A stretch of DNA of 64,000 nucleotides, taken from assembly GCA_040079795.1 (NCBI GenBank), contig JBEBJQ010000011.1:1-64000 (forward strand), given 5' to 3'. Shown here piece by piece: positions 1 through 7,575 of this stretch. The notes beneath the pieces were generated by a model. The model ran no database searches. It saw only the letters and a program-made list of their open reading frames with translations, and was not told the origin of the DNA. Within the stretch, counting starts at the first letter, position 1. Each line of letters starts with the position of its first letter. The position numbers were made by a program, and so were the translations under genes. This stretch comes from SXIZ01 sp040079795. GTDB lineage: Bacteria; Pseudomonadota; Gammaproteobacteria; Methylococcales; Methylomonadaceae.

Positions 1-378
1 TCTTTTTAACTGCTTGCGTCAAAAAGATAAAGTACTTAAATTTTAGGATTATTGCTTAGAACAAGCAATTCGACGTATTAAAATTGGTGTGTCAACGCTA
101 AGCTGATCCAATCATTTTTAAAACTAGCTGAAATAAGGCGTTTGTCTAGTGATCATCAATTTATATTCCAGGCAAGCTGTAGCTTTGACAAATTTGTATA
201 GAATGCAAAAGAATATATAAACAATGCTGATCCAGCAGCATCTTCGAACAAGAAATATTTGAGAATTTTTATAACCTAGTCATAATCGTAACTTACTCAT
301 TTAAAATGAAAGTTATAGTAAATTTGCATTTCTGTGTCTAATTGGACATTTTAATGATATGAAGCTAAGTTTTTCAAG
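1..378. other. Left-edge non-coding stretch
   Basis: This AT-rich sequence lies downstream of the minus-strand lipoprotein gene. I found no convincing reading frame, hairpin with a T-tract, or RNA gene in it. It may hold the 3' end of the lipoprotein transcript. Confidence 0.5.
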
Positions 379-822
379 TTACTCGTTGAAGCAATGCTTG
401 GTTTTGTCGACGGTGATCCGAATCAGTTGACCACCAGTCCCCCCGTACGTACCACCGCCGGTGTATGTGAGGCAACCTTCACCTTCGTAATAGGTTTCAA
501 CCCTGAAGGAGTCATTGCCAAAATAAAACGGAATCCATGCTTTCCCGCTTTGATAGCGTTGCATGTCGTCTGGGGTTTTGATGAGCGCATGGACTTCGGG
601 CATTTCCATCCCGATTTTTAATTTCGCAAATTTGCTTCTAGGATCAACGGTGCCTACGATTTCCCCTGTATAAGTACCGTCTATCGAACTCATCGTTTTG
701 GTGCCAGACGCTGGTGTTCCGGAAGTAGCTGGCTGAGTTGCCTGGCTTTGAGTTGTGCCTTTAGATGCGCAAGCAGAGATTAAACTTACGGCAAAAAGTA
801 CAGAGAATGTTTTTAAGTTCAT
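379..822 (-). CDS. Small lipoprotein with a BamE-like motif
   Basis: This 147-residue protein starts with a lipoprotein signal peptide whose lipobox is LISAC, so the mature protein would be lipid-anchored at Cys18. A low-complexity Thr/Ser/Gln linker follows. The C-terminal half has the pattern 'KIGMEMPEVHALIKTPDD', which resembles the SmpA/OmlA (BamE-like) motif in which a 'GM...EV' turn precedes a short helix. After it comes a stretch rich in Gly and Tyr and a final Cys. The resemblance is short and I infer only a BamE-like fold, not BamE function. The gene stands alone, with non-coding DNA on both sides. The cellular role is unknown. Confidence 0.6.
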   Translation of the reverse strand: MNLKTFSVLFAVSLISACASKGTTQSQATQPATSGTPASGTKTMSSIDGTYTGEIVGTVDPRSKFAKLKIGMEMPEVHALIKTPDDMQRYQSGKAWIPFYFGNDSFRVETYYEGEGCLTYTGGGTYGGTGGQLIRITVDKTKHCFNE

Positions 823-1025
823 AGGCGAGATCCGATAAGTGAAAAAAGCTACCTAAACAATAAAGCTAGGTATGATTAACAAACTACCCTCTAACTGATT
901 GATAGCCTATGCTTTTAAACTAAAGCTGTCAATAGTGTAATGGCCAATCAAAGCCTGACTCTTTTTTGGATCAGTTATGATCATTTCTGGTATATGGGTA
1001 AAAAGAAAGTGGTGTGATAATGTAG

Positions 1026-1229
1026 GTAAATATCTCGCCAGATCAATATGCTCAAATACCGCCCGCCTGGCATTATCTTGATTACGAAACGTCTGATGAT
1101 GAAATCAGCTTTGGTTTTGTGGCGGGGGTCCAATCTTCCATGAGGCGCGCTGTGGCGCGCAGATTTAAGAATACCCATAACTTAATACAGATCCAAAGCA
1201 TAGCAGGAAAATGCCATGCTTTGGATTGA
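1026..1229 (+). pseudogene. Protein-like open frame without a start (probable gene remnant)
   Basis: From just after a TAG (1023-1025) to a TGA (1227-1229) the plus strand reads 67 codons of ordinary-looking protein. It includes 'IPPAWHYLDYETSDDE', 'FGFVAGVQSSMRRAVARRF' and 'IQSIAGKCHALD'. The only ATG is internal, at the MRRAVARRF segment. A short frame beginning ATG at 994 (MGKKKVV) ends in TGA at 1015-1017, and all three frames are blocked between about 1015 and 1025, so the 5' end looks decayed. An antisense open frame at 981-1178 is less protein-like. I do not recognise the family. It could instead be a live small gene using a non-standard start. Confidence 0.35.
1191..1226. repeat. 11-bp inverted repeat downstream of sga
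   Basis: ATCCAAAGCAT (1191-1201) and its exact complement ATGCTTTGGAT (1216-1226) flank a 14-nt loop, 26 bases past the sga stop. No T-tract follows on the minus strand, so terminator function is uncertain. The repeat also lies inside the last codons of the frame at 1026-1229. Confidence 0.5.
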
Positions 1230-1252
1230 TTTTAAAACAGGTTAATTTAAGC

Positions 1253-2419
1253 TTATTTTGCGGTTGAACGGTAATATTCAACCGCTGCCGCTACACCACT
1301 GCCGGCTTTAATGTTGAAACCACAGTCAAGCAAAGCCATTTCCACACCCGCTAGAGCACCTAACAGGGATATATCATTCATGTCACCGACATGTCCAATA
1401 CGGAACACTTTGCCAGCCAATTCACTCAGGCCACCGCCCAGCGACATATTATATTTTTTAAATGCGGTACTGATTACTTCACGCGCATCCTTATCTGCGG
1501 GAACGACTACGGCGGTTACGGTGTTGGATTCAAAACCGGGTCGGGCACACTGCGTTAGTCCCCAAGCTGCTACGGCTTTACGAACACCTTCTGCCAGCCG
1601 GTAATGGCGGGCATAAACGTTTTCCATGCCTTCTTCCAGCAATAAATCCAGCGCCTTACGTAAGCCGTATAGCATAGGGATTGAAGGTGTGTAGGGAGTA
1701 TAGCCATCTTTATTGTTGTTCATTTGATCGGTTAAATCTAAAAAGCAACGGGGGTAAGTTGATGTTTCGGTGGCTTTTAAAGCTTTTTGACTGAACGCTA
1801 AAATAGCGGCACCAGCAGGCAACATAAAGCCTTTTTGTGAGCCGCTGATGGCTCCATCAACACCCCATTCGTCCATACGAAAATCGATACTGGCAATCGA
1901 GCTGACGCCGTCGACAAATAATAGGGCAGGGTGGTTAGCGGCATTCATGGCTTTACGTACGCCACTGATATCACTGGTTACACCGGTTGCAGTTTCATTG
2001 TGGGTAGCCAATACCGCTTTAATTTGATGCGCAGTGTCCGCTTTTAAACGGGCTTCCAGTTTATCAAGCGGGATACCGGTACCCCAGGGTTCTTCATGGA
2101 TTTCAACGGTAAAACCTAAACGTTTAGCCATTTGTCCCCATAAATGGCTGAATTGACCGAAGCGGTAAATAATCACAGTATCACCGGGATTTAAAGTATT
2201 GGTCAGGGCGATTTCCCAGCCTGCGGTGCCAGTTGCCGGAAAATAAAATGCTTGCCCGGTTTCAGTACGAAAGATTTTTTTGAGATCCTGCAAAATCGGT
2301 TTGAGTAAATTAGGAAAACTCGGTGAGCGATGATCTTCCATAACCACATTCATGGCGCTCATAATTTCGGTTGGAACGTTTGTAGGGCCTGGTATATATA
2401 GATGATTACGACCTGCCAT
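1253..2419 (-). CDS. sgaA: Serine-glyoxylate aminotransferase
   Basis: This PLP-dependent class V aminotransferase makes glycine and hydroxypyruvate from serine and glyoxylate. It is a serine-cycle step found in many methylotrophs. The 388-residue protein opens with 'GRNHLYIPGPTNVP' and carries 'GTAGWEIALTN' and 'DGVSSIASIDFRMDEWGVD'. The presumed PLP lysine lies in 'SGSQKGFMLPAG'. I chose the ATG at 2419 because AGAGG sits about 9 bases upstream and the family starts there. The open frame runs 30 codons further up with unrelated sequence. The gene is on its own strand run, with an inverted repeat after it. No other serine-cycle genes are visible nearby. The family assignment is firm; the physiological role as a methylotrophy enzyme is inferred. 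Confidence 0.93.
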   Translation of the reverse strand: MAGRNHLYIPGPTNVPTEIMSAMNVVMEDHRSPSFPNLLKPILQDLKKIFRTETGQAFYFPATGTAGWEIALTNTLNPGDTVIIYRFGQFSHLWGQMAKRLGFTVEIHEEPWGTGIPLDKLEARLKADTAHQIKAVLATHNETATGVTSDISGVRKAMNAANHPALLFVDGVSSIASIDFRMDEWGVDGAISGSQKGFMLPAGAAILAFSQKALKATETSTYPRCFLDLTDQMNNNKDGYTPYTPSIPMLYGLRKALDLLLEEGMENVYARHYRLAEGVRKAVAAWGLTQCARPGFESNTVTAVVVPADKDAREVISTAFKKYNMSLGGGLSELAGKVFRIGHVGDMNDISLLGALAGVEMALLDCGFNIKAGSGVAAAVEYYRSTAK

Positions 2420-2480
2420 TAGTATTGCCTCTGTGGATGAGTTTAAAAATTTAGAATCTGTGAATGAATGTTTTGAAGTG

Positions 2481-2648
2481 CTAAAAAGCCCACACCCAAA
2501 AACGCCCAATCATGCCATAGCCACCGTAAATCGGCAACCACTCATTATGCTTTGGACTATTGTGGCCCAGGTGAATATCGCCAGCTACATTTTTAAAAAA
2601 GAGGTGGTGAATAATGTACGTATAGGTAAGGGCGATTCCGCATAAAAA
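2481..2648 (-). pseudogene. Possible small membrane protein, frameshifted at codon 2
   Basis: On the minus strand an ATG at 2643-2641 has a good ribosome site (AGAGGA, about 7 bases upstream), but its own frame ends after 16 codons. One base out of phase, 55 open codons read 'IALTYTYIIHHLFFKN' then 'GDIHLGHNSPKHNEW', 'LPIYGGYGMIGRFWVWAF' and a TAG. This is a hydrophobic, aromatic, His-rich sequence typical of real protein. Removing one G from GCGGAATC would join the ATG to this frame. It lies just upstream of sgaA on the same strand. I do not know the family. It may be a pseudogene, a sequencing error or chance. Confidence 0.3.
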
Positions 2649-2696
2649 TTATCCTCTGCTATACTTAGCTGAATTTCAATTATTTGGAGATTTCCT

Positions 2697-3074
2697 ATGC
2701 AGAAATACACAATTTTCTTAGCGGTAATTTTAGCGATTACGGTATCAATTAGTCATGCTGAAGAGCATGGCAATTATGAGCGAGGTGTTTTGGAGAAAGC
2801 CGGTAACGGATTTGCGAATTTAACGACTTCCGCTCTGGAAATTCCTAAAAACATCATTAATACAACCAATGACAGCAATATTATTTTCGGCTTTTTCGGT
2901 GGGATGTTAAAAGGGACAGTAAATATGGTTGGGCGTATGGGTGTGGGCTTGGTCGATCTAATAACGGCGCCCATTCCAACACAGGCGATTGTCCATCCAG
3001 CGCTGGTTTGGGATGATTTTGATGTGGATACACAGTATGGAAAAACGTTTCGATTACCCAAAGAATACCAATAA
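2697..3074 (+). CDS. Exosortase-associated protein, TIGR04073-like
   Basis: This 125-residue secreted protein has a signal peptide ending near 'SISHA'. The mature part shows 'RGVLEKAGNGFANLTTSALEIPKNI', then a Gly-rich helix 'GFFGGMLKGTVNMVGRMGVGLVDL', then 'TAPIP'. This pattern (RG..N...EIP, a central glycine run, R..vG..dl.T.PIP) matches the TIGR04073 family, which is known as an exosortase-associated protein because it co-occurs with exosortase systems. Its function is not known. A GGAGA site precedes the ATG. Two lipoprotein genes follow on the same strand within about 100 bp. The nearest exosortase in the window is xrtH at 49.0 kb, so any functional link across that distance is inference. 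Confidence 0.72.
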   Translation: MQKYTIFLAVILAITVSISHAEEHGNYERGVLEKAGNGFANLTTSALEIPKNIINTTNDSNIIFGFFGGMLKGTVNMVGRMGVGLVDLITAPIPTQAIVHPALVWDDFDVDTQYGKTFRLPKEYQ

Positions 3075-3172
3075 TAACCAATTTTTATGCCGTAAAGATA
3101 AGTCTGTGGGTTGATTTTTAGGGCTATTGATCTATGCTTGACTAATCAATATAGAATTCTTATGGAGAGACA

Positions 3173-3844
3173 ATGAAAAAAATAGTTTTATCTACGCTAG
3201 CACTTCTAATAACTGGTTGTGCACATGAAGTCCCCATGGGTGCTGCGTTTAAAACCCCGGAACAACTGAAGTTAAATTCGGCTGCCCACTGGGATGTATT
3301 AGCGCATCATGAAGCAGGATTAATTAAAAAAACCCTGAATAACTCCTCAAGGATGCCGGTTTTTATTAAAGAACCTGATAATAGTTTTCCTTTTGCAAAA
3401 ACGTATCATAATCTTTTAACCAGTAGCTTGGCAGCTCAAGGTGTCACGATTATGACGCAGCCGGAATTTAATACTGCTACCATTCGCTACAATGTCGATG
3501 TCATCAAGCATGACGCTAATTACACTGAAAATATGGGGCTACCCACACCGTTGGGTCATGGCGTGTATTACTTGGCCGTAACAGCTTTAGGCAAAGGTGT
3601 GCACGACGTTACTACGACTGCCATTGAAATTATTAAAGCACCATTTTATGCCGCTGTAGACCAAGTTAAACCCAATTTTGCAACGCACGTTGAAGTTGTG
3701 GTAACAACCCAAATCATTCTGGGTAATCAAGTACTTAATTCAGATTCACGGGTTTATTATGTTGAGCGCGGAAATTTAGCGCATTATGCTTATCACGAAC
3801 CTGAGCATTTGCCGCATCACTATACTGTCTCAGACACTCAATAA
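3173..3844 (+). CDS. Lipoprotein of unknown function
   Basis: This 223-residue protein has a lipobox LITGC near residue 16 and a strong GGAGAG ribosome site. The body contains a segment 'LLTSSLAAQGVTIMTQ' that resembles the alpha/beta unit of FlgO/CsgG-like lipoproteins. A Gly/Ala-rich hydrophobic stretch around residues 125-165 follows, and the tail is His-rich ('HYAYHEPEHLPHH'). It ends 12 bases before the next gene, which also encodes a lipoprotein of this general type, so the two are probably co-transcribed. I cannot assign a function. It may form an outer-membrane complex with the next protein. Confidence 0.65.
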   Translation: MKKIVLSTLALLITGCAHEVPMGAAFKTPEQLKLNSAAHWDVLAHHEAGLIKKTLNNSSRMPVFIKEPDNSFPFAKTYHNLLTSSLAAQGVTIMTQPEFNTATIRYNVDVIKHDANYTENMGLPTPLGHGVYYLAVTALGKGVHDVTTTAIEIIKAPFYAAVDQVKPNFATHVEVVVTTQIILGNQVLNSDSRVYYVERGNLAHYAYHEPEHLPHHYTVSDTQ

Positions 3845-3856
3845 GGAAAAACAGTC

Positions 3857-4372
3857 ATGAGCGCATTAATGAGAACCACTGTATTGGCTGCTTGCTTACT
3901 TTTGGCTGGCTGCCAAACCTTGAATGACAAGTATTATGGGATTAATGATAACCATGCTGCTGCGCAGAAATTAGTCGATTATGGCAAGATCCGCTTGGAT
4001 CGCAGCAAGCCGTTGATTGTTGCCAGTTTTGTTAATATTAATGATTTATCTGAATCGTCCCCGCTGGGCCGGAGCATTTCGCAACAGTTTGCAACTGTTT
4101 TTACCACTAACGGCTATCGGGTCATTGAGATGTTGCTGCGTAAAGATATTTATATCAAACAAGACAGTGGAGAGTTTTTGCTTTCAAGAGAACTGAAGAA
4201 TATTTCCCATGATCATCATGCGCAAGCGGTAATTGTGGGGACTTATGCTGTCGGTGAAACGCGTGTCTATATTACTGCGAAAGTAATCAACGCCGATAAT
4301 AGCGTCGTTATTTCCGCACATGATTATTCGATACCGATCGATAAGGATACTAAAGCGTTACTGCTTAAATAG
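3857..4372 (+). CDS. FlgO-family outer-membrane lipoprotein
   Basis: This 171-residue lipoprotein (lipobox LLAGC) has a FlgO-type domain over most of its length: 'KPLIVASFVNINDLSESSPLGRSISQQFATVF', then 'GYRVIEMLLRKDIYI', then 'HAQAVIVGTYAVGETRVYITAKVINADNSVV'. FlgO was named from a Vibrio outer-membrane protein that supports flagella, but the domain is widespread outside flagellar loci and no flagellar gene is seen here. An AAGGA site lies 9-10 bases before the ATG. It probably forms an operon with the preceding lipoprotein. I infer an envelope role only. Confidence 0.75.
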   Translation: MSALMRTTVLAACLLLAGCQTLNDKYYGINDNHAAAQKLVDYGKIRLDRSKPLIVASFVNINDLSESSPLGRSISQQFATVFTTNGYRVIEMLLRKDIYIKQDSGEFLLSRELKNISHDHHAQAVIVGTYAVGETRVYITAKVINADNSVVISAHDYSIPIDKDTKALLLK

Positions 4373-5207
4373 CTTTAATATTTAGTGCTTTCACCGCCTC
4401 TCTTGAGAATAGAGTGGCGTTTGAATGAGTGAGGTATGGATGTAACCAGGAAAAAACTAATTAAAATCACAGGCGAGTTTGTAAAACCCCAATCGCTCAG
4501 CGCATATCTCAATAATAGCATATGATGAATAACACCAAGCAAACTGCCAGAATTGCTAATGATCAAAAAAACTTTGATCCATCAAGCTCGGCACCCGATG
4601 CCACAATTGATAGTGTGGCTATGTCATTTCATTCGGTACATCAAATAAATTGTCTATTACGGGCTTGTATTTGCATGAAAACTGAAAACCTTAAAAGTCA
4701 TCTTAAACGTTAAAAATGCATGGGCGCTTTTGGTTCTTGCGTTTTATTTGGGCTTAACCTTGAGTGCTGATTTTTATATACGTGTTTGTCCTTATATTAT
4801 TTTATATTGATATGTGATCCAATGAGCTTCGTGGTTTTTCCGTATGCTTAAACGATTAGAGAAATAGCACATAGATTATTAAAATGGAGTGTAGTGTGGC
4901 GGCTTTTATTCTTAGAATTTAATCAAAACCAACTTTGGACTGCTTTATTTTCAAGGTATCTTTTTTAAAAATGTGAAATAGTTCACAGATATAAGTTTTA
5001 AATTATCCTATACTGCTAGCGTGTTAAGTGACGGGCATAGATGTGTTTTTGGAAGTTAAAAGTTATTTGTTAGTCACTTGATATTATTCTGGGTAGTCAC
5101 TACATAAGGGGGCTATTTCCGCTTGCTGACTGCCACTATCTCGGTGCGTTAACCTTATTAATATAGATAACGCACAAAACCAGCATAAAACTAAGTGAGT
5201 TACTATC
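4373..5207. other. 835-bp gap with no convincing gene
   Basis: This AT-rich gap separates the FlgO-like gene and the HicB-like gene. A 63-codon frame at 4522-4713 (+) has no ribosome site and looks like chance. Around 4690-4807 a frame without ATG reads a hydrophobic segment ('AWALLVLAFYLGLTLSADF'). It could be a tiny membrane peptide, but I cannot support it. TAGTCACT occurs directly repeated at 5071-5078 and 5094-5101, 23 bp apart, within 140 bp of the hicB start, and could be an operator. Confidence 0.4.
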
Positions 5208-5624
5208 ATGGACATTCGATACCCAGCAAACCTTGAAACACATACAAATGATACCATTTGGATCCGATTCATTGATCTGCCTGATGCCTTTGCCGAAGGC
5301 CGGACGCGCGAAGAAGCCATCTCTAATGCGGCCGAAGTTCTTTCAACTATTTTGGCCAAGCTTTTGGCTGAGTCTAAGGATGCTCCGGCGCCAAGTCAGG
5401 GCATGAAAGATGTGTGCTACATAGCTCCGGATTCAAAAACGCAAGCCGCAGTACTCCTACATCTTGCGCGTGGCGAGCGGTCTTTATCAGACTTGGCTCG
5501 GGCCCTTGAAAAAACATGGCCTGCTGCACAGCGGCTTGAAGATCCTACTCATTGGCCTTCACTTAAAACAATAGACCGGGCTGCTGCTGCACTGGGTAAG
5601 CGGCTTGTACTTGCGCTCGAATAG
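5208..5624 (+). CDS. HicB-family antitoxin-like protein, orphan
   Basis: This 138-residue protein has an N-terminal HicB fold: 'WIRFIDLPDAFAEGRTREEAISNAAEVLSTIL', the partly degraded RNase-H-like domain that binds the HicA toxin. The C-terminal half is helical ('ARGERSLSDLARALEKTWPAAQRL', 'LKTIDRAAAALGKRL') and resembles a Cro/C1-type DNA-binding domain. HicA toxins are about 60-residue basic proteins usually encoded directly upstream. I found none within about 800 bp upstream or 130 bp downstream. It is therefore either an orphan antitoxin, a solitary regulator, or a partner of a toxin elsewhere. Confidence 0.72.
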   Translation: MDIRYPANLETHTNDTIWIRFIDLPDAFAEGRTREEAISNAAEVLSTILAKLLAESKDAPAPSQGMKDVCYIAPDSKTQAAVLLHLARGERSLSDLARALEKTWPAAQRLEDPTHWPSLKTIDRAAAALGKRLVLALE

Positions 5625-5761
5625 CCCGTTCGCCAGTCAAATTTGTACTAAGCTGTTCATGCGGGAGGCTTGAAATGAATAGAAATAGCTTTGATTAAAA
5701 GGCGCATAAGCTCAAGCGCTAATTTATTGTCAGGTTTAATGGCATTGAACTATTCGCTCTG

Positions 5762-6952
5762 CTATTGCGCGATACCATAAGCCGCGAGTTCGAAGGTTAG
5801 GGTTGGCGTGGTTGTCTCTAGCTTTAATTCCGCCCAATAGCGGTCGTTACCAACTGTTACGCAATTCAGACGAGCCATAGTGGTTTGGCTGTCATAAATG
5901 CCACATTGGCTCGCAGGTGCTTGAGTGCTCAAGGCGCTGGTTTGAAATGTAAATTGCAGTGGACTGTTATTGCTCACGACCAATTCAGCACTTAAGACGG
6001 CCCCATCAACCGAAATGCAGGGAATGCTGAGTTTAGTTGCCACAAAAGTGGCACATTGTGCGTCAGTCGCGGTGTTAGCCGTAAACGCGTTGCTGAGTAA
6101 ATCTACCTTTACATTCAAGTTGGCTACATGCACGGTTTTATTAAAAACGGCATGGTTCGGGTGAATAAATGTGAGGGTATAGTCATTGTTAGGCTCGACC
6201 TCAAGCCCATAGCCCCCGGCTGAAGCGGTTTGAGTGCTATTAGCCGTTGAAATCGCTACATTGACATTCGCAATGCCTTCCCCAGCCGTATAAAATTGGT
6301 CAGCGTTTTTATCTTCATATACCACACCAAGAATGATTGGCTTACTGGCAGGGCGTAAACCAAAGTCCGCTGTCACTAAGCCTGAGTTAAAACTGCGGCC
6401 ACTTTGCGTGAAAAGCCCAAAAGCCAGCCCTACACCCACTTCCCGAAAATCTGGATTGAGAATGTTAGTCCGATGTCCACGACCGGGAACATCTTTGTCA
6501 ATAAATAACGTGTCATGTAGTTTTAATGATACGGCCGCCTGATCGATTGTCCCAGAGGCACCTTGCCAGGCAATATTTTCCCCGGCAGTCTGGATGGCAT
6601 AATTGGCAGTGTTCATTCTCTCAAAAGGGGATTGTCCAGCAAGGCTATTATGCGCAAAATAGTTCTGCTTCAGCATATCTTCGCTGTGGCTGCGCGCAAT
6701 ATCTAAGAGTAAAGCATTGGAACTTAATGGTTGTATAGCGCTAGTTGTTAATGTGTTGGCGGGAACACCCTCCAATAAATCAATCTGTAAGCGTTGCGCC
6801 TCCTTTAACGGTTCTGCACGAGCCCGATTAAGCATTTCAATGTGTGTTTGCTCGAAAGGCGTTGGATCGCCGTAATCAAAAGCCATTGCGGACGTACTCA
6901 GAAGACATAAGCCTATACTGAGCTTAAGGGGCAATTTTGGTGAAGTCATCAT
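5762..6952 (-). CDS. Secreted CAP-domain (SCP/PR1-like) protein
   Basis: This 396-residue protein has a signal peptide ending at 'AMA'. A CAP domain follows at about residues 35-205, with 'HIEMLNRARAEP', 'ARSHSEDMLKQNYFAHN', 'GENIAWQG', 'GHRTNILNPDFREVGVG'. The usual acidic and His pocket residues (His/Glu in SHSED, GEN and GHR) are visible. Residues about 210-295 look like a carboxypeptidase-regulatory / SdrD-type beta domain ('GVVYEDKNADQFYTAGEGIANVNV'). The last 100 residues contain six Cys and no family I recognise. Bacterial CAP proteins are extracellular and of mostly unknown activity. The gene is transcribed alone; the start is either of two adjacent ATGs. Confidence 0.85.
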   Translation of the reverse strand: MMTSPKLPLKLSIGLCLLSTSAMAFDYGDPTPFEQTHIEMLNRARAEPLKEAQRLQIDLLEGVPANTLTTSAIQPLSSNALLLDIARSHSEDMLKQNYFAHNSLAGQSPFERMNTANYAIQTAGENIAWQGASGTIDQAAVSLKLHDTLFIDKDVPGRGHRTNILNPDFREVGVGLAFGLFTQSGRSFNSGLVTADFGLRPASKPIILGVVYEDKNADQFYTAGEGIANVNVAISTANSTQTASAGGYGLEVEPNNDYTLTFIHPNHAVFNKTVHVANLNVKVDLLSNAFTANTATDAQCATFVATKLSIPCISVDGAVLSAELVVSNNSPLQFTFQTSALSTQAPASQCGIYDSQTTMARLNCVTVGNDRYWAELKLETTTPTLTFELAAYGIAQ

Positions 6953-7012
6953 AATGAAAATATAAGCTGATGGCTTTAACGCAAAGCAGTGTTGGTTAAG
7001 GTCAGCGTTTTT

Positions 7013-7051
7013 TAAAAAAATAAAGGCGAGTTTAAAAGCTTAAACTCGCCT
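7013..7051 (-). terminator. Rho-independent terminator
   Basis: A perfect 12-bp stem, AGGCGAGTTTAA (7024-7035) with TTAAACTCGCCT (7040-7051) and a 4-base loop, is followed on the minus strand by TTTATTTTTTT. It ends the transcript of the small secreted protein gene at 7076-7324. Confidence 0.88.
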
Positions 7052-7075
7052 GCTTGTAAAATTTAGCTGTGTTAA

Positions 7076-7324
7076 TTAGGGATAGATAACTTTAGGCTGG
7101 AAAAAAGCTGCAGGATGTTGAGGATCAAACTCAGCTTTTTTGGCATGGGCATTGTTTGACTCTTGAGCATGAGCCTTAGTATTGCTAACGACAGCGGTGT
7201 CGATAAACACCACTTTTGGTTCAAAATTTGCTGCGGGGTATTGGTTGTCAGTTTGTGCAGATGCCGCCAATGGACTGAAAGCGAGGGCCAGAATGATTGA
7301 CTTAAAAAAGATTGATTTATTCAT
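7076..7324 (-). CDS. Small secreted protein with a repeated PAA-F-PKV motif
   Basis: This 82-residue protein has a clean signal peptide (cleavage after 'ASAQ' or 'AASA'). The mature part of about 58 residues is mostly polar and contains the same short motif twice: 'YPAANFEPKVVFID' near its start and 'HPAAFFQPKVIYP' at the very end. An Ala/Lys/His-rich linker joins them. I do not know the family. The gene has a strong terminator just downstream and an 18-bp palindrome (7374-7391) about 50 bp upstream of its ATG, so it looks like a singly transcribed, regulated gene. Confidence 0.7.
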   Translation of the reverse strand: MNKSIFFKSIILALAFSPLAASAQTDNQYPAANFEPKVVFIDTAVVSNTKAHAQESNNAHAKKAEFDPQHPAAFFQPKVIYP

Positions 7325-7373
7325 AAGGGATTAGCCTCTAAAAAGGTGATAAAAATACAATACTTTGTAGATG

Positions 7374-7391
7374 AGTGTAACAATTTACACT
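7374..7391. promoter_or_regulatory. Palindromic operator candidate
   Basis: AGTGTAA (7374-7380) and TTACACT (7385-7391) are perfect inverted arms around 4 bases, 50 bp before the start of the small secreted protein gene. On the minus strand TTGTTA overlapping this site and TATTGT 15 bases on could be a weak -35/-10 pair. The binding protein is unknown. Confidence 0.45.
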
Positions 7392-7575
7392 TTAGAGTAT
7401 CTGGTATTTTTAATGATTATGCAACTGTTTGTATTGAGTAAAAATAGCGGGTTTGGTAATCGTTTGAAGGTATAAAATTCAGTGTTAACTGCCTGTACCT
7501 CAGGTGCTAAACGAAGCTACCGGCACACAGTTTGCTGTGCTACGATGCGCATATTGTTTAAACAGGGGGCTTATC

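Noticed and set aside
981..1178. 65-codon minus-strand frame
   Set aside because: It is antisense to the more protein-like plus-strand frame at 1026-1229, has no ribosome site and an odd composition.
4688..4697. AAAACCTTAAAA at 4.7 kb as another copy of the octamer array
   Set aside because: A single unit only; expected by chance in AT-rich DNA.
4522..4713. 63-codon plus-strand frame after the FlgO-like gene
   Set aside because: No ribosome site, no signal or domain pattern; composition looks random.
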